Positions 17,736 to 26,582 of a stretch of 64,000 nt of DNA are shown piece by piece. The stretch is from assembly GCA_002082585.1 (NCBI GenBank), contig CP020563.1, positions 6,256,001 to 6,320,000 of the forward strand, written 5' to 3'. The translations under genes and the position numbers were made by a program. The notes beneath the pieces are model-generated. The model made no database searches. It had not been told where the DNA came from and saw only the letters and a program-made list of their open reading frames with translations. Every line of letters starts with the position of its first letter. The first letter of the stretch is position 1. The DNA is from Kitasatospora albolonga. GTDB lineage: Bacteria > Actinomycetota > Actinomycetes > Streptomycetales > Streptomycetaceae.

Positions 17736-18179
17736 ATGGGGGCCGATTCAGGCGGTGGCGGCGGCGGAACGGGCGACCTCAGGCGCGGCGTAGGCGCACT
17801 GGAGACCTTCAAGAAGCGCGTGGACGCGCTGCTCACGGACCTCGAGGGTTCGGCGGCAGGCAGGTCGAAGGTGGCGGCCCAGACGGTGCCGCGCTCGGCC
17901 CTGAGCGGCTCGAACGCCTCTTTCGCCGAGGCGGACGGCCTGTACACGCAGTACAACCGCGTACACAAGGCTCTGGTCTCGCTCTCGAAGTCGCTGGGCG
18001 AGCAGATCGAGTACCTGAGCCTGGGGGTGCATGCGGCGGCGGTGGGCTTCGACAACGTGGATGACGATACGCGGCGGCGTTTCCATGAGATCCAGACGCG
18101 GATGGACCGGGAAAGGGACGACAAGCCCAAGGCCGACAACCGCGAAGGCCGGGTCGACCGCGGGTGGGGAGCAGAATGA
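17736..18179 (+). CDS. ESX-associated helical protein of unknown function
   Basis: A 147-residue protein with a Gly-rich N terminus and an otherwise helical body (DLRRGVGALETFKKRVDALL; AEADGLYTQYNRVHKALVSL; GEQIEYLSLGVHAAAVGF), ending in a charged tail. It has the size and helical style of WXG100-like partners but no WXG motif. The ATG at 17736 is preferred for its GGGGAGG site six bases upstream; an ATG at 17715 lacks one. Its stop overlaps the next gene as ATGA, implying the two products act together, perhaps as a PE/PPE-like or chaperone-like pair (inference). Confidence 0.82.
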   Translation: MGADSGGGGGGTGDLRRGVGALETFKKRVDALLTDLEGSAAGRSKVAAQTVPRSALSGSNASFAEADGLYTQYNRVHKALVSLSKSLGEQIEYLSLGVHAAAVGFDNVDDDTRRRFHEIQTRMDRERDDKPKADNREGRVDRGWGAE

Positions 18180-19888
18180 GCGACGAGAAGCAGCCGGAAC
18201 TGACCCCTGCCGAACAGCGGGTGGAGGACGAGAAGCGCGTCCACGGCCAGGTCTTCCTCAGCGACGTGGCTCTCGCGGCCAGACAGGCTCCCGACGTCGG
18301 CCTCCTCGGCGGAGCCTTCAGGATGCTGGGCAACCTCTCCACCGGAGGCCGTACCTCCTTCGAGGGACACCAGCTCAACACCATGATCGACCTGGTGCAG
18401 AACTCCAACCCCTCGGACCTGGAGAGCGCGGGCCAAGCGCTCTGGCGGGCCAGGGACGCCATCCGCAGCGCGGCGGCGGAGCTGGAAGGCCACATCGACG
18501 GCGTCGACTGGCAGGGCGAGTCCGGCCAAGCCTTCCGTAAGTGGGGCAAGGGACTGGTCGCCCACGCCAAGAAGCTCGAAGACTTCGCGGATACAGCGGG
18601 CACGCAGATCACGGTCGCGGGCACCGGCCTGGCGTCGGTACGTGCTGCGATGCCGCCGCGTGACTCTCGGGCGGTACCCAAGAAGCCGGACGAGGTCGAC
18701 CTCCTGAAGCGGGTCGAGGGCAACCCGGAGTACGACGCCGCAGTCAAGGTGGAGAAGAACCGCCAGGAGGCCATCAACCAGATCAACCGGCTGGCGTCGT
18801 TCTACGCGGTCTCAGAGGCGACGCTGGCGGCGCAGGAACCGCCGAGGTTCGACAGAGAGCTGGGTATTGATATGCCCTTGCCTGTCGGAAGGGACCGGCC
18901 TGCGCCAGGTGCTTCATCGGCAGGTGCGGATCAGGTACTGGGCGGCAACGCGGTACAGGGTGCTTCCGTGCGCGCAACCACTGTGGGGCCCGACACTGTG
19001 GGTCCCTCCGGTGGCCGAGTCTCAGGCGAGACTCTGGGCCCGGCGCCCGTGCTGGACAGGAGTGTGTCCACAGAGATCAACAGCGTCGCTGCTCCTGCCG
19101 TTCCCACCACGCTCAACAACACAGCGCCCGCACCACCTGCGGTCACCAATGGGCCAGGAACTGTGGGAGTCACCCCACCGCCCGTGGCGCCCAGCTTCGG
19201 CAACCCGGTACCGGCCGGTTCGTCGCGGGTTCCCGGAGCACCGGGTGCAACCCGGCATGTCGGCAACGGTGGTGGAGGTCTGGGCAGAACGTCCCCGCCG
19301 GGCGCAAGTGCCACCGCCAGGAGCAGTACGGGCCCGGCTGTCGGGCGGCCGAGCCCGATGAGCAACGGCGGCCCCTCGGCGATCGGGCGTTCTGTCGGAG
19401 GTACGCAGCCGCCCGCAGCAGGCCAGTCCGGAGTCATGGGAGGCCGCCCCGTGGCCGCCCAGGGCGGCACAGCCGCACCGGGCGCCTCTCGTACGGGCCA
19501 GGGCAACGGCATCGTGGGCGGAACGCCGCAACGGACCGTCTCGAGCCCGTCGTCCGGGACCGGCGGGGTTCGTGGGGTTTCTCCAGGAACGGTGATCGGA
19601 GGCCCGGGGGCGACGCAGGCAGGGACGTCTGCTGGGCGCCCGGGCCAGCGCGGTGCCGTGACTTCGGGCGTCAATGGAGTACTCGGCGCCCCCCGAGGAG
19701 CATCGGGGTCCGGTTCCAAGGGCTTTACATCCGGTGGGGCAGGTCTCGTCCGTGGTCCTTCCGGTCGACGGAAGAACGACCGGAAGGACGAGGAGAACAC
19801 CGGGTCTACCCGTCCGGACTACCTGACGGAAGACGAAGAGACATGGGCGGCCCGACGGCGTGGAGCTGTTCCGCCGGTGGTCGAGTAG
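18176..19888 (+). CDS. Large WXG-domain protein, probable ESX substrate
   Basis: A 570-residue protein. The first ~220 residues are helical with a Trp-X-Gly turn (DWQGESGQAFRKW, W112-G114), the WXG100-like fold recognised by type VII secretion. The remaining ~350 residues are Pro/Gly/Ser/Thr-rich and of low complexity (many GPSGG, APGAS, VGGT stretches), ending in an acidic/basic TEDEETWAARRRGAVPPVVE. No enzymatic domain or signal peptide. The architecture resembles PPE-like or LXG-type substrates with a disordered extracellular tail. Coupled to the preceding small ORF and followed by a second mycosin, a candidate protease for its tail (inference). Confidence 0.85.
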   Translation: MSDEKQPELTPAEQRVEDEKRVHGQVFLSDVALAARQAPDVGLLGGAFRMLGNLSTGGRTSFEGHQLNTMIDLVQNSNPSDLESAGQALWRARDAIRSAAAELEGHIDGVDWQGESGQAFRKWGKGLVAHAKKLEDFADTAGTQITVAGTGLASVRAAMPPRDSRAVPKKPDEVDLLKRVEGNPEYDAAVKVEKNRQEAINQINRLASFYAVSEATLAAQEPPRFDRELGIDMPLPVGRDRPAPGASSAGADQVLGGNAVQGASVRATTVGPDTVGPSGGRVSGETLGPAPVLDRSVSTEINSVAAPAVPTTLNNTAPAPPAVTNGPGTVGVTPPPVAPSFGNPVPAGSSRVPGAPGATRHVGNGGGGLGRTSPPGASATARSSTGPAVGRPSPMSNGGPSAIGRSVGGTQPPAAGQSGVMGGRPVAAQGGTAAPGASRTGQGNGIVGGTPQRTVSSPSSGTGGVRGVSPGTVIGGPGATQAGTSAGRPGQRGAVTSGVNGVLGAPRGASGSGSKGFTSGGAGLVRGPSGRRKNDRKDEENTGSTRPDYLTEDEETWAARRRGAVPPVVE

Positions 19889-19915
19889 AAGCCCAGGGAA
19901 GGTTCGGAAGTCGGG

Positions 19916-21193
19916 ATGACAGCAGAAATGGGCCTGGCGCGGAAGCGTACGAGCTTGCGTGCGCTCGGCGCACTGGCAGCGGCGGCTTCGTGGAGCGTCG
20001 TCTTTGCCGGTGTGGCACAGCCCGCCGCAGCAGCAGACGCGCAGTCCCAGCAGTGGTATCTCAGCGCGATGCAGGCTGAGGAAATGTGGAAAGTCACGAA
20101 GGGCGAAGGCATCAAAGTCGCTGTCATTGACACGGGGGTCAACCCGAACACTCCTACCCTGAAGGGGCAGGTCCTCAAAGGGTTTGACGCCACAGGGGCC
20201 GCCGGTGATGAGAACGACGACTACGATGGCCATGGCACAAACATGGCTGAGTTGATTGCCGGTACAGGAGCTGGCGGCGGCATTAAGGGACTTGCTCCAG
20301 GGGCGAAAATTATCCCCATGCGTATCAGCGACACAGAATTTCAGAACAAAAATTCTGTAAACGCCCGGGACGCCGAGGATGCTATTCGCGCTGCTGCTGA
20401 CAGTGACGCGAAGATCATCAGCATGTCCTTCGGAGGCTTGTACTCCACAAAAGGGCAGCGTGATGCAGTTAAATACGCGGAGCAGAAAGGCAAGCTCTTC
20501 TTCGCCTCGGTTGGAAATGATGGTGCGGGGAGTAACAAACAGCAGTATCCGGCTGCATATCCTCAAGTAGTTGGCGTCGCGTCTGCGGACGAGAACGGGG
20601 CGGTGGCGGAATATTCGCAGAGTGCGGGGACGGCGGACATCGCCGCCCCTGGGCAGAAAATTCCGTATTGGTGTGATAATTCTTTCCGGAGCTACTGCAA
20701 CGGAGACGGCGGAACCAGCTCCGCCACCGCCATCGCCTCTGCCTCCGCAGCCCTCGTCTGGTCCGCCAACCCCGACTGGACCGCGAACCAAGTACTCAAC
20801 GTGCTCTTCGACACGGCCGCACGGGACTGGAAGAAGGGCGACCGCAGCGCCTTCCTGGGCCACGGTCTGATCCGCCCCTCGATGAACCTCCTGAAGGGCA
20901 AGGGCGACCCCGGAGACCCCGACATCAGCCCCCTCACCAAGAAGCGGACGAACGCGGCCCCGGCCTCACCCGACCCCTCCGCTCCGCCCTCTTCCGGCCC
21001 CGCCTCACCGCAGCCCGCCCGTAACGAGGGTCAAAAGGGTGGCGAGGGCGACGAAGCCGTCGCTTCGGGCGAGACCACCAAGGCGTCGGGCGACGACGGC
21101 CCCCCGCTCGGGCTGATCCTCGGCGGTATCGCAGGCGTGGCCGTCCTCGGGGGAGTGGTCTTCGCCGTCGTCCGCAGGCGCGGCACGGCCTGA
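19916..21193 (+). CDS. Second mycosin-like S8 serine protease
   Basis: A 425-residue membrane-anchored subtilase: signal peptide (SLRALGALAAAASWSVVFAG...AAAA), Asp72 (VAVIDTG), His106 (DGHGTNMA), Asn201 (SVGNDG), Ser268 (GGTSSATA), disordered Pro/Ser-rich stalk and C-terminal helix (LILGGIAGVAVLGGVVFAVV) then RRR. It differs from the first mycosin by lacking the usual Pro three residues after the Ser motif (ATA instead of ATP). The coding sequence is clearly less GC-rich in its middle (about 20,140-20,700) than its neighbours. The ATG at 19916 has only a weak upstream site, so the start is less certain than the rest. Confidence 0.9.
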   Translation: MTAEMGLARKRTSLRALGALAAAASWSVVFAGVAQPAAAADAQSQQWYLSAMQAEEMWKVTKGEGIKVAVIDTGVNPNTPTLKGQVLKGFDATGAAGDENDDYDGHGTNMAELIAGTGAGGGIKGLAPGAKIIPMRISDTEFQNKNSVNARDAEDAIRAAADSDAKIISMSFGGLYSTKGQRDAVKYAEQKGKLFFASVGNDGAGSNKQQYPAAYPQVVGVASADENGAVAEYSQSAGTADIAAPGQKIPYWCDNSFRSYCNGDGGTSSATAIASASAALVWSANPDWTANQVLNVLFDTAARDWKKGDRSAFLGHGLIRPSMNLLKGKGDPGDPDISPLTKKRTNAAPASPDPSAPPSSGPASPQPARNEGQKGGEGDEAVASGETTKASGDDGPPLGLILGGIAGVAVLGGVVFAVVRRRGTA

Positions 21194-21267
21194 CCGCGAG
21201 CGCCTCACCCATACCAGCCGGCGAGCCACGCCGGTTCCGCAGAATCAACTGAACGGAAAGGAACGTC

Positions 21268-21630
21268 ATGGCAGCAGACCAGAAGGTTTCGGACTCAGCC
21301 CTAATCGGCCTGGAGAACGCCCTCACCGAGAGGTTCGACTCCGTGAAGGGCCAGCTCAGTCAGCTCAACGCCACGATCGACAGCCTGGAAGGCGCCTGGC
21401 AGGGCATCGGTGCCGGGCAGTACAACATCAAGCAGGCGGAGATCAACCGGCGCATTGTCAGCATCGGTAAGGAACTGCTGCGCTTCCAGGAGGCCATCAA
21501 GGCCGCCCGGACCATTTCGGGCAACACCGAGGACGAGGTCAAGGCGGCCCTCATGGGCGTCGACGTCGTCGACGGCTACTCGGGCGACGCCGCGGCCACG
21601 GCCCGGGTGTCCAACCTGAACAACTTCTGA
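21268..21630 (+). CDS. WXG100 (EsxA/EsxB family) protein, 120 residues
   Basis: A helix-turn-helix hairpin protein with the WXG motif at W44-Q-G46 (LEGAWQGIGAGQYN). It is slightly longer than the canonical 100 residues because of a ~25-residue C-terminal extension (MGVDVVDGYSGDAAATARVS). No signal peptide. AAAGGA Shine-Dalgarno just upstream. With the next gene it forms the EsxA/EsxB-type pair, the hallmark substrates of type VII secretion; S. coelicolor EsxA and EsxB are reported to form a heterodimer needed for normal sporulation. Confidence 0.93.
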   Translation: MAADQKVSDSALIGLENALTERFDSVKGQLSQLNATIDSLEGAWQGIGAGQYNIKQAEINRRIVSIGKELLRFQEAIKAARTISGNTEDEVKAALMGVDVVDGYSGDAAATARVSNLNNF

Positions 21631-21676
21631 CCGGCATCCCGTAACTCGACAGAGCTCGACAGAGAAGGAGGACCAC

Positions 21677-21976
21677 ATGCCCGCCAATGACGGTACGACG
21701 GTCGTCACTTATTCCAGCCTCGACCAAGCTGCTTCTGCCATCGAGGCTCAGGCCAAGCGGCTCGACCAGGACCTCGCCGACATCAAGGCCATGATCGAAT
21801 CGGTCTCGGAACTGTGGGAGGGCGAAGCCAAGTCGGCCTACCGCGCGGCACAGAAGCGGTGGGACGCGGACGCGACCGCCATCAAGCAGAACCTGCACCA
21901 GATCTCCAGCGCCGTGCGCGAAGCGGGTGTCGCCTACCGTGGCGGCGACAAGCGGGCCGCGGCCAACTTCCTCTAG
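21677..21976 (+). CDS. WXG100 (EsxA/EsxB family) protein, 99 residues
   Basis: A canonical-length WXG100 protein with W47-E-G49 (SELWEGEAKSAYRAA). After the second helix it has a Y87-RGG-D91 that fits the YxxxD/E type VII export signal, which the partner lacks. AGAAGGAGG Shine-Dalgarno. Predicted to be the export-signal-bearing member of the heterodimer, recognised by EccC (established for the family; inferred here). Last gene of the rightward accessory operon, followed by a terminator. Confidence 0.94.
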   Translation: MPANDGTTVVTYSSLDQAASAIEAQAKRLDQDLADIKAMIESVSELWEGEAKSAYRAAQKRWDADATAIKQNLHQISSAVREAGVAYRGGDKRAAANFL

Positions 21977-22049
21977 CCGATCCGGTGGCCCGGTTGATCG
22001 GGCCCCAGGCAGGTAGGCGAGAGAAGCAGGCTGCAAGCAGCAGCACATC

Positions 22050-22080
22050 AGGGTGGACACGCGCGGGAGGTGTCCACCCT
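22050..22080. terminator. Hairpin terminator between the esx genes and convergent eccC
   Basis: An 11-bp perfect stem (arms 22050-22060 and 22070-22080, 9-base loop) 73 bases after the last WXG100 stop. The next ~160 bases to the eccC stop are C-rich with no recognisable signal. Confidence 0.7.
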
Positions 22081-22239
22081 GAGTGCGTGCTGGGCCCGTT
22101 CCCGAAGGAGGCGGCGCGGGCCACCCGCCCCCCCGTCCGTTGCCACAAGGCAAGGGGGGCCCTGCCGCACGCCCCAAGCAAGACCCCAAAGGCAGGGCGC
22201 CCCGCCAACACTGCCCAGGCAAGGCGCCCCCACCCCCGC

Positions 22240-25200
22240 CTACCGCCCCCCGCCCATCACCCCCGTCTGCACCAGCGGGTTCCCCCGCCTCCGGGTGACG
22301 AAGATGCCCCGCCCCGGCGGCATCGGGCGCGGGCGTACGCCGCCGAGGATGTCGCCCTCCATCGGGTCGCCCGACAGCAGCACGCCCTGGGCGCCCAGCT
22401 CGGTCATGCGCTGGAGGAACGACTCGTACAGGGCCCGGCTCGCCCCCGCCGTGTTGCGGGCGATGATGAAGCGGACGCCCACGTCACGGGCGAACGGCAG
22501 CAGCTCCGTGAGGGACGACAGCGGGTTGCCGCTCGACGTGGAGACCAGGTCGAAATCGTCGATGATCACGTAGACCGTCGGGCCGCTCCACCAACTGCGG
22601 TCCCGCAGCTCCTGGGCCGTGACGTCGGCGGACGGGGTGCGGCGCTTCATCAGGTCGTGCAGCGCGACCATGTGGTGTTCCATGTTGTTGGACATGGGGA
22701 TGTACTCCGCCAGGTGCGACGCCGGGGTCACGTCCAGCAGCGAGCGCCGGTTGTCGACCACGAAGAGCTTGCAGGAGTCACCGTCGTACCGCTCGGTGAG
22801 CTGCTTGATGAGCAGCCGCAGCAGGTTGGACTTGCCGGACTCGCCCTCGCCGAAGATCAGGAAGAACGGGTCGTGCTCGAAGTCCACGAAGACCGGCGCG
22901 AGGTTGTTCTCGTCGATCGCGAAGGCGACCCCGCGCTCCGGAACGGCGTAGCCCGGCGGGAGTTCGGTCGCGGGGAGGGAGCGCGGCAGCAGGCGTACGG
23001 CGGGGGCGGGCGCCGCCGTCCAGTGCCGGGAGACCTCCTGGTTCATGGCGGCCGTCGCCTCGGACAGGTCGCTGTCGGAGTTGATGCCGTCGATCCGCGG
23101 CACCGCCGCCATGAAGTGCAGCTTCTCCGGTGTCAGCCCGCGCCCCGGCACCCCGGCGGGCACGTTGGCCGCCACCTTGCGGTCCAACTCGGAGTCCATG
23201 ACGTCGCCGAGCCGCAGCTCCAGGCGGTTCATGAGGTTGTCCTTCAGACCGGCCCTGACCTCCATGGACCGTGACGCGGTGACGATCAGGTGGATGCCGT
23301 ACCCGAGGCCCCGCGCCGCGATGTCCATCGCGGCGTTCTCCAACGCCTCGTAATCCGTACGGAAGTTGCCCCAGCCGTCGATGATCAGGAAGACGTCGCC
23401 CCACGGCTGGTCCGCCACCGAGATCTCGCCGCGCGCCCGCATCCGCCGGTAGGTGGCGATGGAGTCGATGCCTGCGCTGCGGAAGTACTCCTCGCGCCGG
23501 GACATGATGCCGTGCACCTCGGCGACCGTACGCCGCACCTTCTCGGGGTCGAGCCGTGAGGCGACCCCGCCCACGTGCGGGAGGCCCGCGACGGCCGACA
23601 TGCCGCCGCCGCCGAAGTCGAGCCCGTAGATCTGGACTTCCTGCGGGGTGTGGGTGAGCGCGAAGCCCGCGATGAGCGTACGCAGCAGGGTCGACTTGCC
23701 GGACTGCGGGCCACCCGTGATCTGCATGTGCCCGGCAGCGCCGGAGAAGTCCCGGTAGAGGGTGTCGCGCCGCTGCTCGAACGGCTTGTCGATCACGCCC
23801 AGGGGAACGACGAGCCGTCCCGCGCCCTCGAACCCGGGCTGCGTCAGCCCCCGGCCCGGTACGGGCGAGAGCCCCGGCAGGATCTCGTCCAGCGTCGGCG
23901 GGTTGTCCAGCGGCGGCAGCCACACCTGGTGCGCGGAGGCCCCGCGCCCCTCCAGCCGACGCACGATCACGTCCAGCACCGTGTCCGCCAGCGCGTCGTC
24001 CTCCGCCGCCCGCGGCTCCGGCACCCCGGCCCCAACCTGCGGGCTCGGCTGCACGTACCGCACCGGCACCGGCGCGGCCGTGAACGGAACCGGCCTCCGG
24101 TCCACCGGCAGCGGCCCCCCGGCCGAGGCCGACTGCTGGCCCCCCGCCCGGTACACCCCGGAGACGTACGCGGCCTTGAACCGCACCATCTCCTCCGTAC
24201 CGAACTTGAGCAGCCCCGAACCGGGCACGTTCGGCAGGTGGTACGCGTCCGGCACCCCCAGCGCCGCCCGGGACTCGGCCGCCGAGAAGGTCCGCAGACC
24301 GATGCGGTACGAGAGGTACGTCTCCAGCCCGCGCAGCCGCCCCTCCTCCAGGCGCTGCGAGGCCAGCAGCAGATGCACGCCCAGCGAACGGCCGATCCGC
24401 CCGATCTGCACGAACATGTCGATGAAGTCGGGCTTCGCCGTCAGCAGCTCGCTGAACTCGTCGATCACCAGGACGAGGGAAGGGATCGGCTGGAGCGGCG
24501 CACCCGCCGAGCGCGCCTTCTCGTAGTCGTGGATGTTGGCGTAGTTCCCCGCGTCGCGCAGCATCTCCTGGCGGCGGTTGAGCTCACCGCGGATGGAGTC
24601 GCCCATGCGGTCCACCAGGGTCAGGTCGTCCGCGAGGTTGGTGATCACCGCGGCCACGTGCGGCATCTGCGCCATACCGGCGAAGGTCGCACCGCCCTTG
24701 AAGTCCGCGAGGACGAAGTTCAGCGTCTCCGAGGTGTGCGTCACCGCCAGGCCGAGCACCAGCGTGCGCAGCAGCTCCGACTTGCCCGAACCCGTCGCGC
24801 CCACGCACAGCCCGTGCGGCCCCATGCCCTCCTGCGCCGCCTCCTTCAGGTCCAGCATCACCGGCGCCCCGCCCTCGCCGACGCCGATCGGCACGCGCAG
24901 CCGCTCCGCCTGCGAGCGGGGCCGCCAGGTCCGGCTGACCTCGATGGAGGCCGCGTCGCCCAGGTTCAGCAGATCGGTGAACTCCAGGTTGGCCAGCAGC
25001 GGCTCGTCGTCGTCCCCGCCCGTCGCCATGTGCAGCGGGGCCAGCTGCCGGGCCAGCGCCTCGGCGGCCTCGCGGCTCAGCAGGTCGGGCACCCCGTCGT
25101 AGACGAGCCCCTGCCCCGACTCCAGCTGGAGCGACTGCGGCTGCACCACGACGGAGAGGCCGCCGCGCGCCCCCTGCACCTCACCCGGTACGACCTCGAT

Positions 25201-26217
25201 GACCGTCACGCCCTGAAGCCCCTCGGCCGAGGCGAGCACCGACATCGGCGGCACCGACTCCCCGTCCAGGACGACGACGATGTGCGGCTGCTCCAGGAGC
25301 GGCTGCCCGCCGGGCTGGAAACGGGGGCGGCCGTCGAGGCGGGCCGCCAGCTGCTGTTCGAGCTCCAGGACGCCGGTGGTGATCAGCCGCCGGCTGCCCG
25401 CTCCGTCGACCGAACCCGTGTCCTGTACGTGGGGGAGCCACTTCGCCCACTCCCAGTGCGGGGCCGCCTCCCGGCCCGCCGCGACCGCGATCACCAGGTC
25501 CTCGGGGGAGTGCAGCGAGGCCAGCGAGCCGATCACCGCCCGCGCCGAGGCGCGCGCGGACTCCTCGTGGCCGCTGATCGTCAGGTGGTAGAAGGCCCGC
25601 AGCGACACGGCCATGGGCAGGCCGTCCAGCGTGGAGTGCGTCGTCAGGAACTGCTGCATCGCCCCGGCCGTCAGCGGCTCCAGCTCGTCGACCGGCGCCG
25701 TCTCCGGCGCGACGAGCGGCGTGGCCAGCTCCTGGCTGCCCAGACCGATACGTACCTGCGCGAAGTCGGCGTCACCGACCCGCCGCTCCCACACCCGGCT
25801 GCCCTCGGCGACCAGCGCCCACAGCTGCTCGGGCGAAGGGTGCAGATAGAACTGGGCGTCGCGCTGCTTGCGGGCCGTCTTCACCACCGTGCGCCGGGTC
25901 TGCGTCAGGTACTTCAGATAGTCCCGCCGCATGTCCGCGAGCTGGCCCTGGGTGCCCCGCCGGAAACGTACGAGCATCGCGATGGCCATGGCGACCGTGG
26001 AGGCGATCATGACCACGCCCATGATCCGCATGATGGGGTTGTCCGTTATGAAGAAGAAGACGACCGAACCGCCCATGCCCAGCATCGGCAGGAGCTGCAT
26101 CAGCGCGCCCTCCTGCTGACCCCGGGGCAGCTCCGGCGGAGGTTGCAACTGCACCTGTTCGACCGGCACTTCGGAGGGCAGGGCCCGCGGTGGGCGCTTG
26201 ACGACGATCTGGCTCAC
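22240..26217 (-). CDS. eccC: Type VII secretion FtsK/SpoIIIE ATPase EccC
   Basis: A 1,325-residue motor of the ESX system in one polypeptide (no EccCa/EccCb split). Two helices near residues 49-83 anchor it, a DUF-type stalk follows, then three P-loop ATPase domains: Walker A at 473-480 (GATGSGKS), 835-842 (GGPQSGKS) and 1123-1130 (GEGESGKS). The first has a full Walker B (VLVIDE, D586-E587). The second reads LIIDG and the third VIIDD, so the catalytic Glu is missing, as seen in other EccC proteins where only the first domain hydrolyses ATP. It binds WXG100 substrates via the last domain. The ATG at 26217 reads MSQIVVKRPPRALP, the conserved EccC start. Confidence 0.96.
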   Translation of the reverse strand: MSQIVVKRPPRALPSEVPVEQVQLQPPPELPRGQQEGALMQLLPMLGMGGSVVFFFITDNPIMRIMGVVMIASTVAMAIAMLVRFRRGTQGQLADMRRDYLKYLTQTRRTVVKTARKQRDAQFYLHPSPEQLWALVAEGSRVWERRVGDADFAQVRIGLGSQELATPLVAPETAPVDELEPLTAGAMQQFLTTHSTLDGLPMAVSLRAFYHLTISGHEESARASARAVIGSLASLHSPEDLVIAVAAGREAAPHWEWAKWLPHVQDTGSVDGAGSRRLITTGVLELEQQLAARLDGRPRFQPGGQPLLEQPHIVVVLDGESVPPMSVLASAEGLQGVTVIEVVPGEVQGARGGLSVVVQPQSLQLESGQGLVYDGVPDLLSREAAEALARQLAPLHMATGGDDDEPLLANLEFTDLLNLGDAASIEVSRTWRPRSQAERLRVPIGVGEGGAPVMLDLKEAAQEGMGPHGLCVGATGSGKSELLRTLVLGLAVTHTSETLNFVLADFKGGATFAGMAQMPHVAAVITNLADDLTLVDRMGDSIRGELNRRQEMLRDAGNYANIHDYEKARSAGAPLQPIPSLVLVIDEFSELLTAKPDFIDMFVQIGRIGRSLGVHLLLASQRLEEGRLRGLETYLSYRIGLRTFSAAESRAALGVPDAYHLPNVPGSGLLKFGTEEMVRFKAAYVSGVYRAGGQQSASAGGPLPVDRRPVPFTAAPVPVRYVQPSPQVGAGVPEPRAAEDDALADTVLDVIVRRLEGRGASAHQVWLPPLDNPPTLDEILPGLSPVPGRGLTQPGFEGAGRLVVPLGVIDKPFEQRRDTLYRDFSGAAGHMQITGGPQSGKSTLLRTLIAGFALTHTPQEVQIYGLDFGGGGMSAVAGLPHVGGVASRLDPEKVRRTVAEVHGIMSRREEYFRSAGIDSIATYRRMRARGEISVADQPWGDVFLIIDGWGNFRTDYEALENAAMDIAARGLGYGIHLIVTASRSMEVRAGLKDNLMNRLELRLGDVMDSELDRKVAANVPAGVPGRGLTPEKLHFMAAVPRIDGINSDSDLSEATAAMNQEVSRHWTAAPAPAVRLLPRSLPATELPPGYAVPERGVAFAIDENNLAPVFVDFEHDPFFLIFGEGESGKSNLLRLLIKQLTERYDGDSCKLFVVDNRRSLLDVTPASHLAEYIPMSNNMEHHMVALHDLMKRRTPSADVTAQELRDRSWWSGPTVYVIIDDFDLVSTSSGNPLSSLTELLPFARDVGVRFIIARNTAGASRALYESFLQRMTELGAQGVLLSGDPMEGDILGGVRPRPMPPGRGIFVTRRRGNPLVQTGVMGGGR

Positions 26218-26337
26218 AGCTCACCAATTCCCTTGCCGGACGGAAGTGTTCCTATCGGCGCCCCCGTGGCGACGGGCTCCATCCGCGGGGATCGATCCTA
26301 CTGGCGGAGCGGGGGCCGGATGGCGGTAGGGTGTCGC

Positions 26338-26353
26338 GATGCGTATACGCATC
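26338..26353. promoter_or_regulatory. 16-bp perfect palindrome in the eccC-eccD gap
   Basis: GATGCGTATACGCATC is fully self-complementary and lies 121 bases upstream of eccC and 230 upstream of eccD. A dimeric repressor or activator site is plausible. Confidence 0.5.
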
Positions 26354-26430
26354 CGCTAACTACCGCAAGAAGAAGGTCATTCGGGACGCGGGGTGCGATC
26401 CGCGGTCCTGAGGGGTGTTTTCCGGCAGAA

Positions 26431-26524
26431 GTTCCAGAACGGCACACGGCCGTTCCGGAGCGCCGTACGACGGTTTCCAGAACGCCGTACGGCGGTTCCA
26501 GGCACCGTACGGCGGTTGCGGAAC
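26431..26524. repeat. Tandem array of five ~21-bp repeats upstream of eccD
   Basis: Units begin at 26431 (21 bp), 26452 (21), 26473 (22), 26495 (20) and 26515 (partial). The consensus is roughly GTTCCAGAACGCCGTACGGCG; units 3 and 4 carry the palindromic core GTAC flanked by CGCC/GGCG or close variants. A period of about two helical turns would place bound proteins on one face of the DNA. It is non-coding and sits between divergent eccC and eccD, 59 bases before the eccD start. Confidence 0.7.
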
Positions 26525-26582
26525 AGTGGCCGGGGCCCTCGGGGCGACGCCGGAGTCCGGAGCGAAACAGGGGGAGCAGCAG

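Noticed and set aside
22050..22080. Attachment site of a mobile element
   Set aside because: A simple hairpin after the esx genes with no integrase, tRNA or repeat partner.
26431..26524. CRISPR array
   Set aside because: Units are directly abutting ~21-bp repeats with no spacers and no cas genes nearby.
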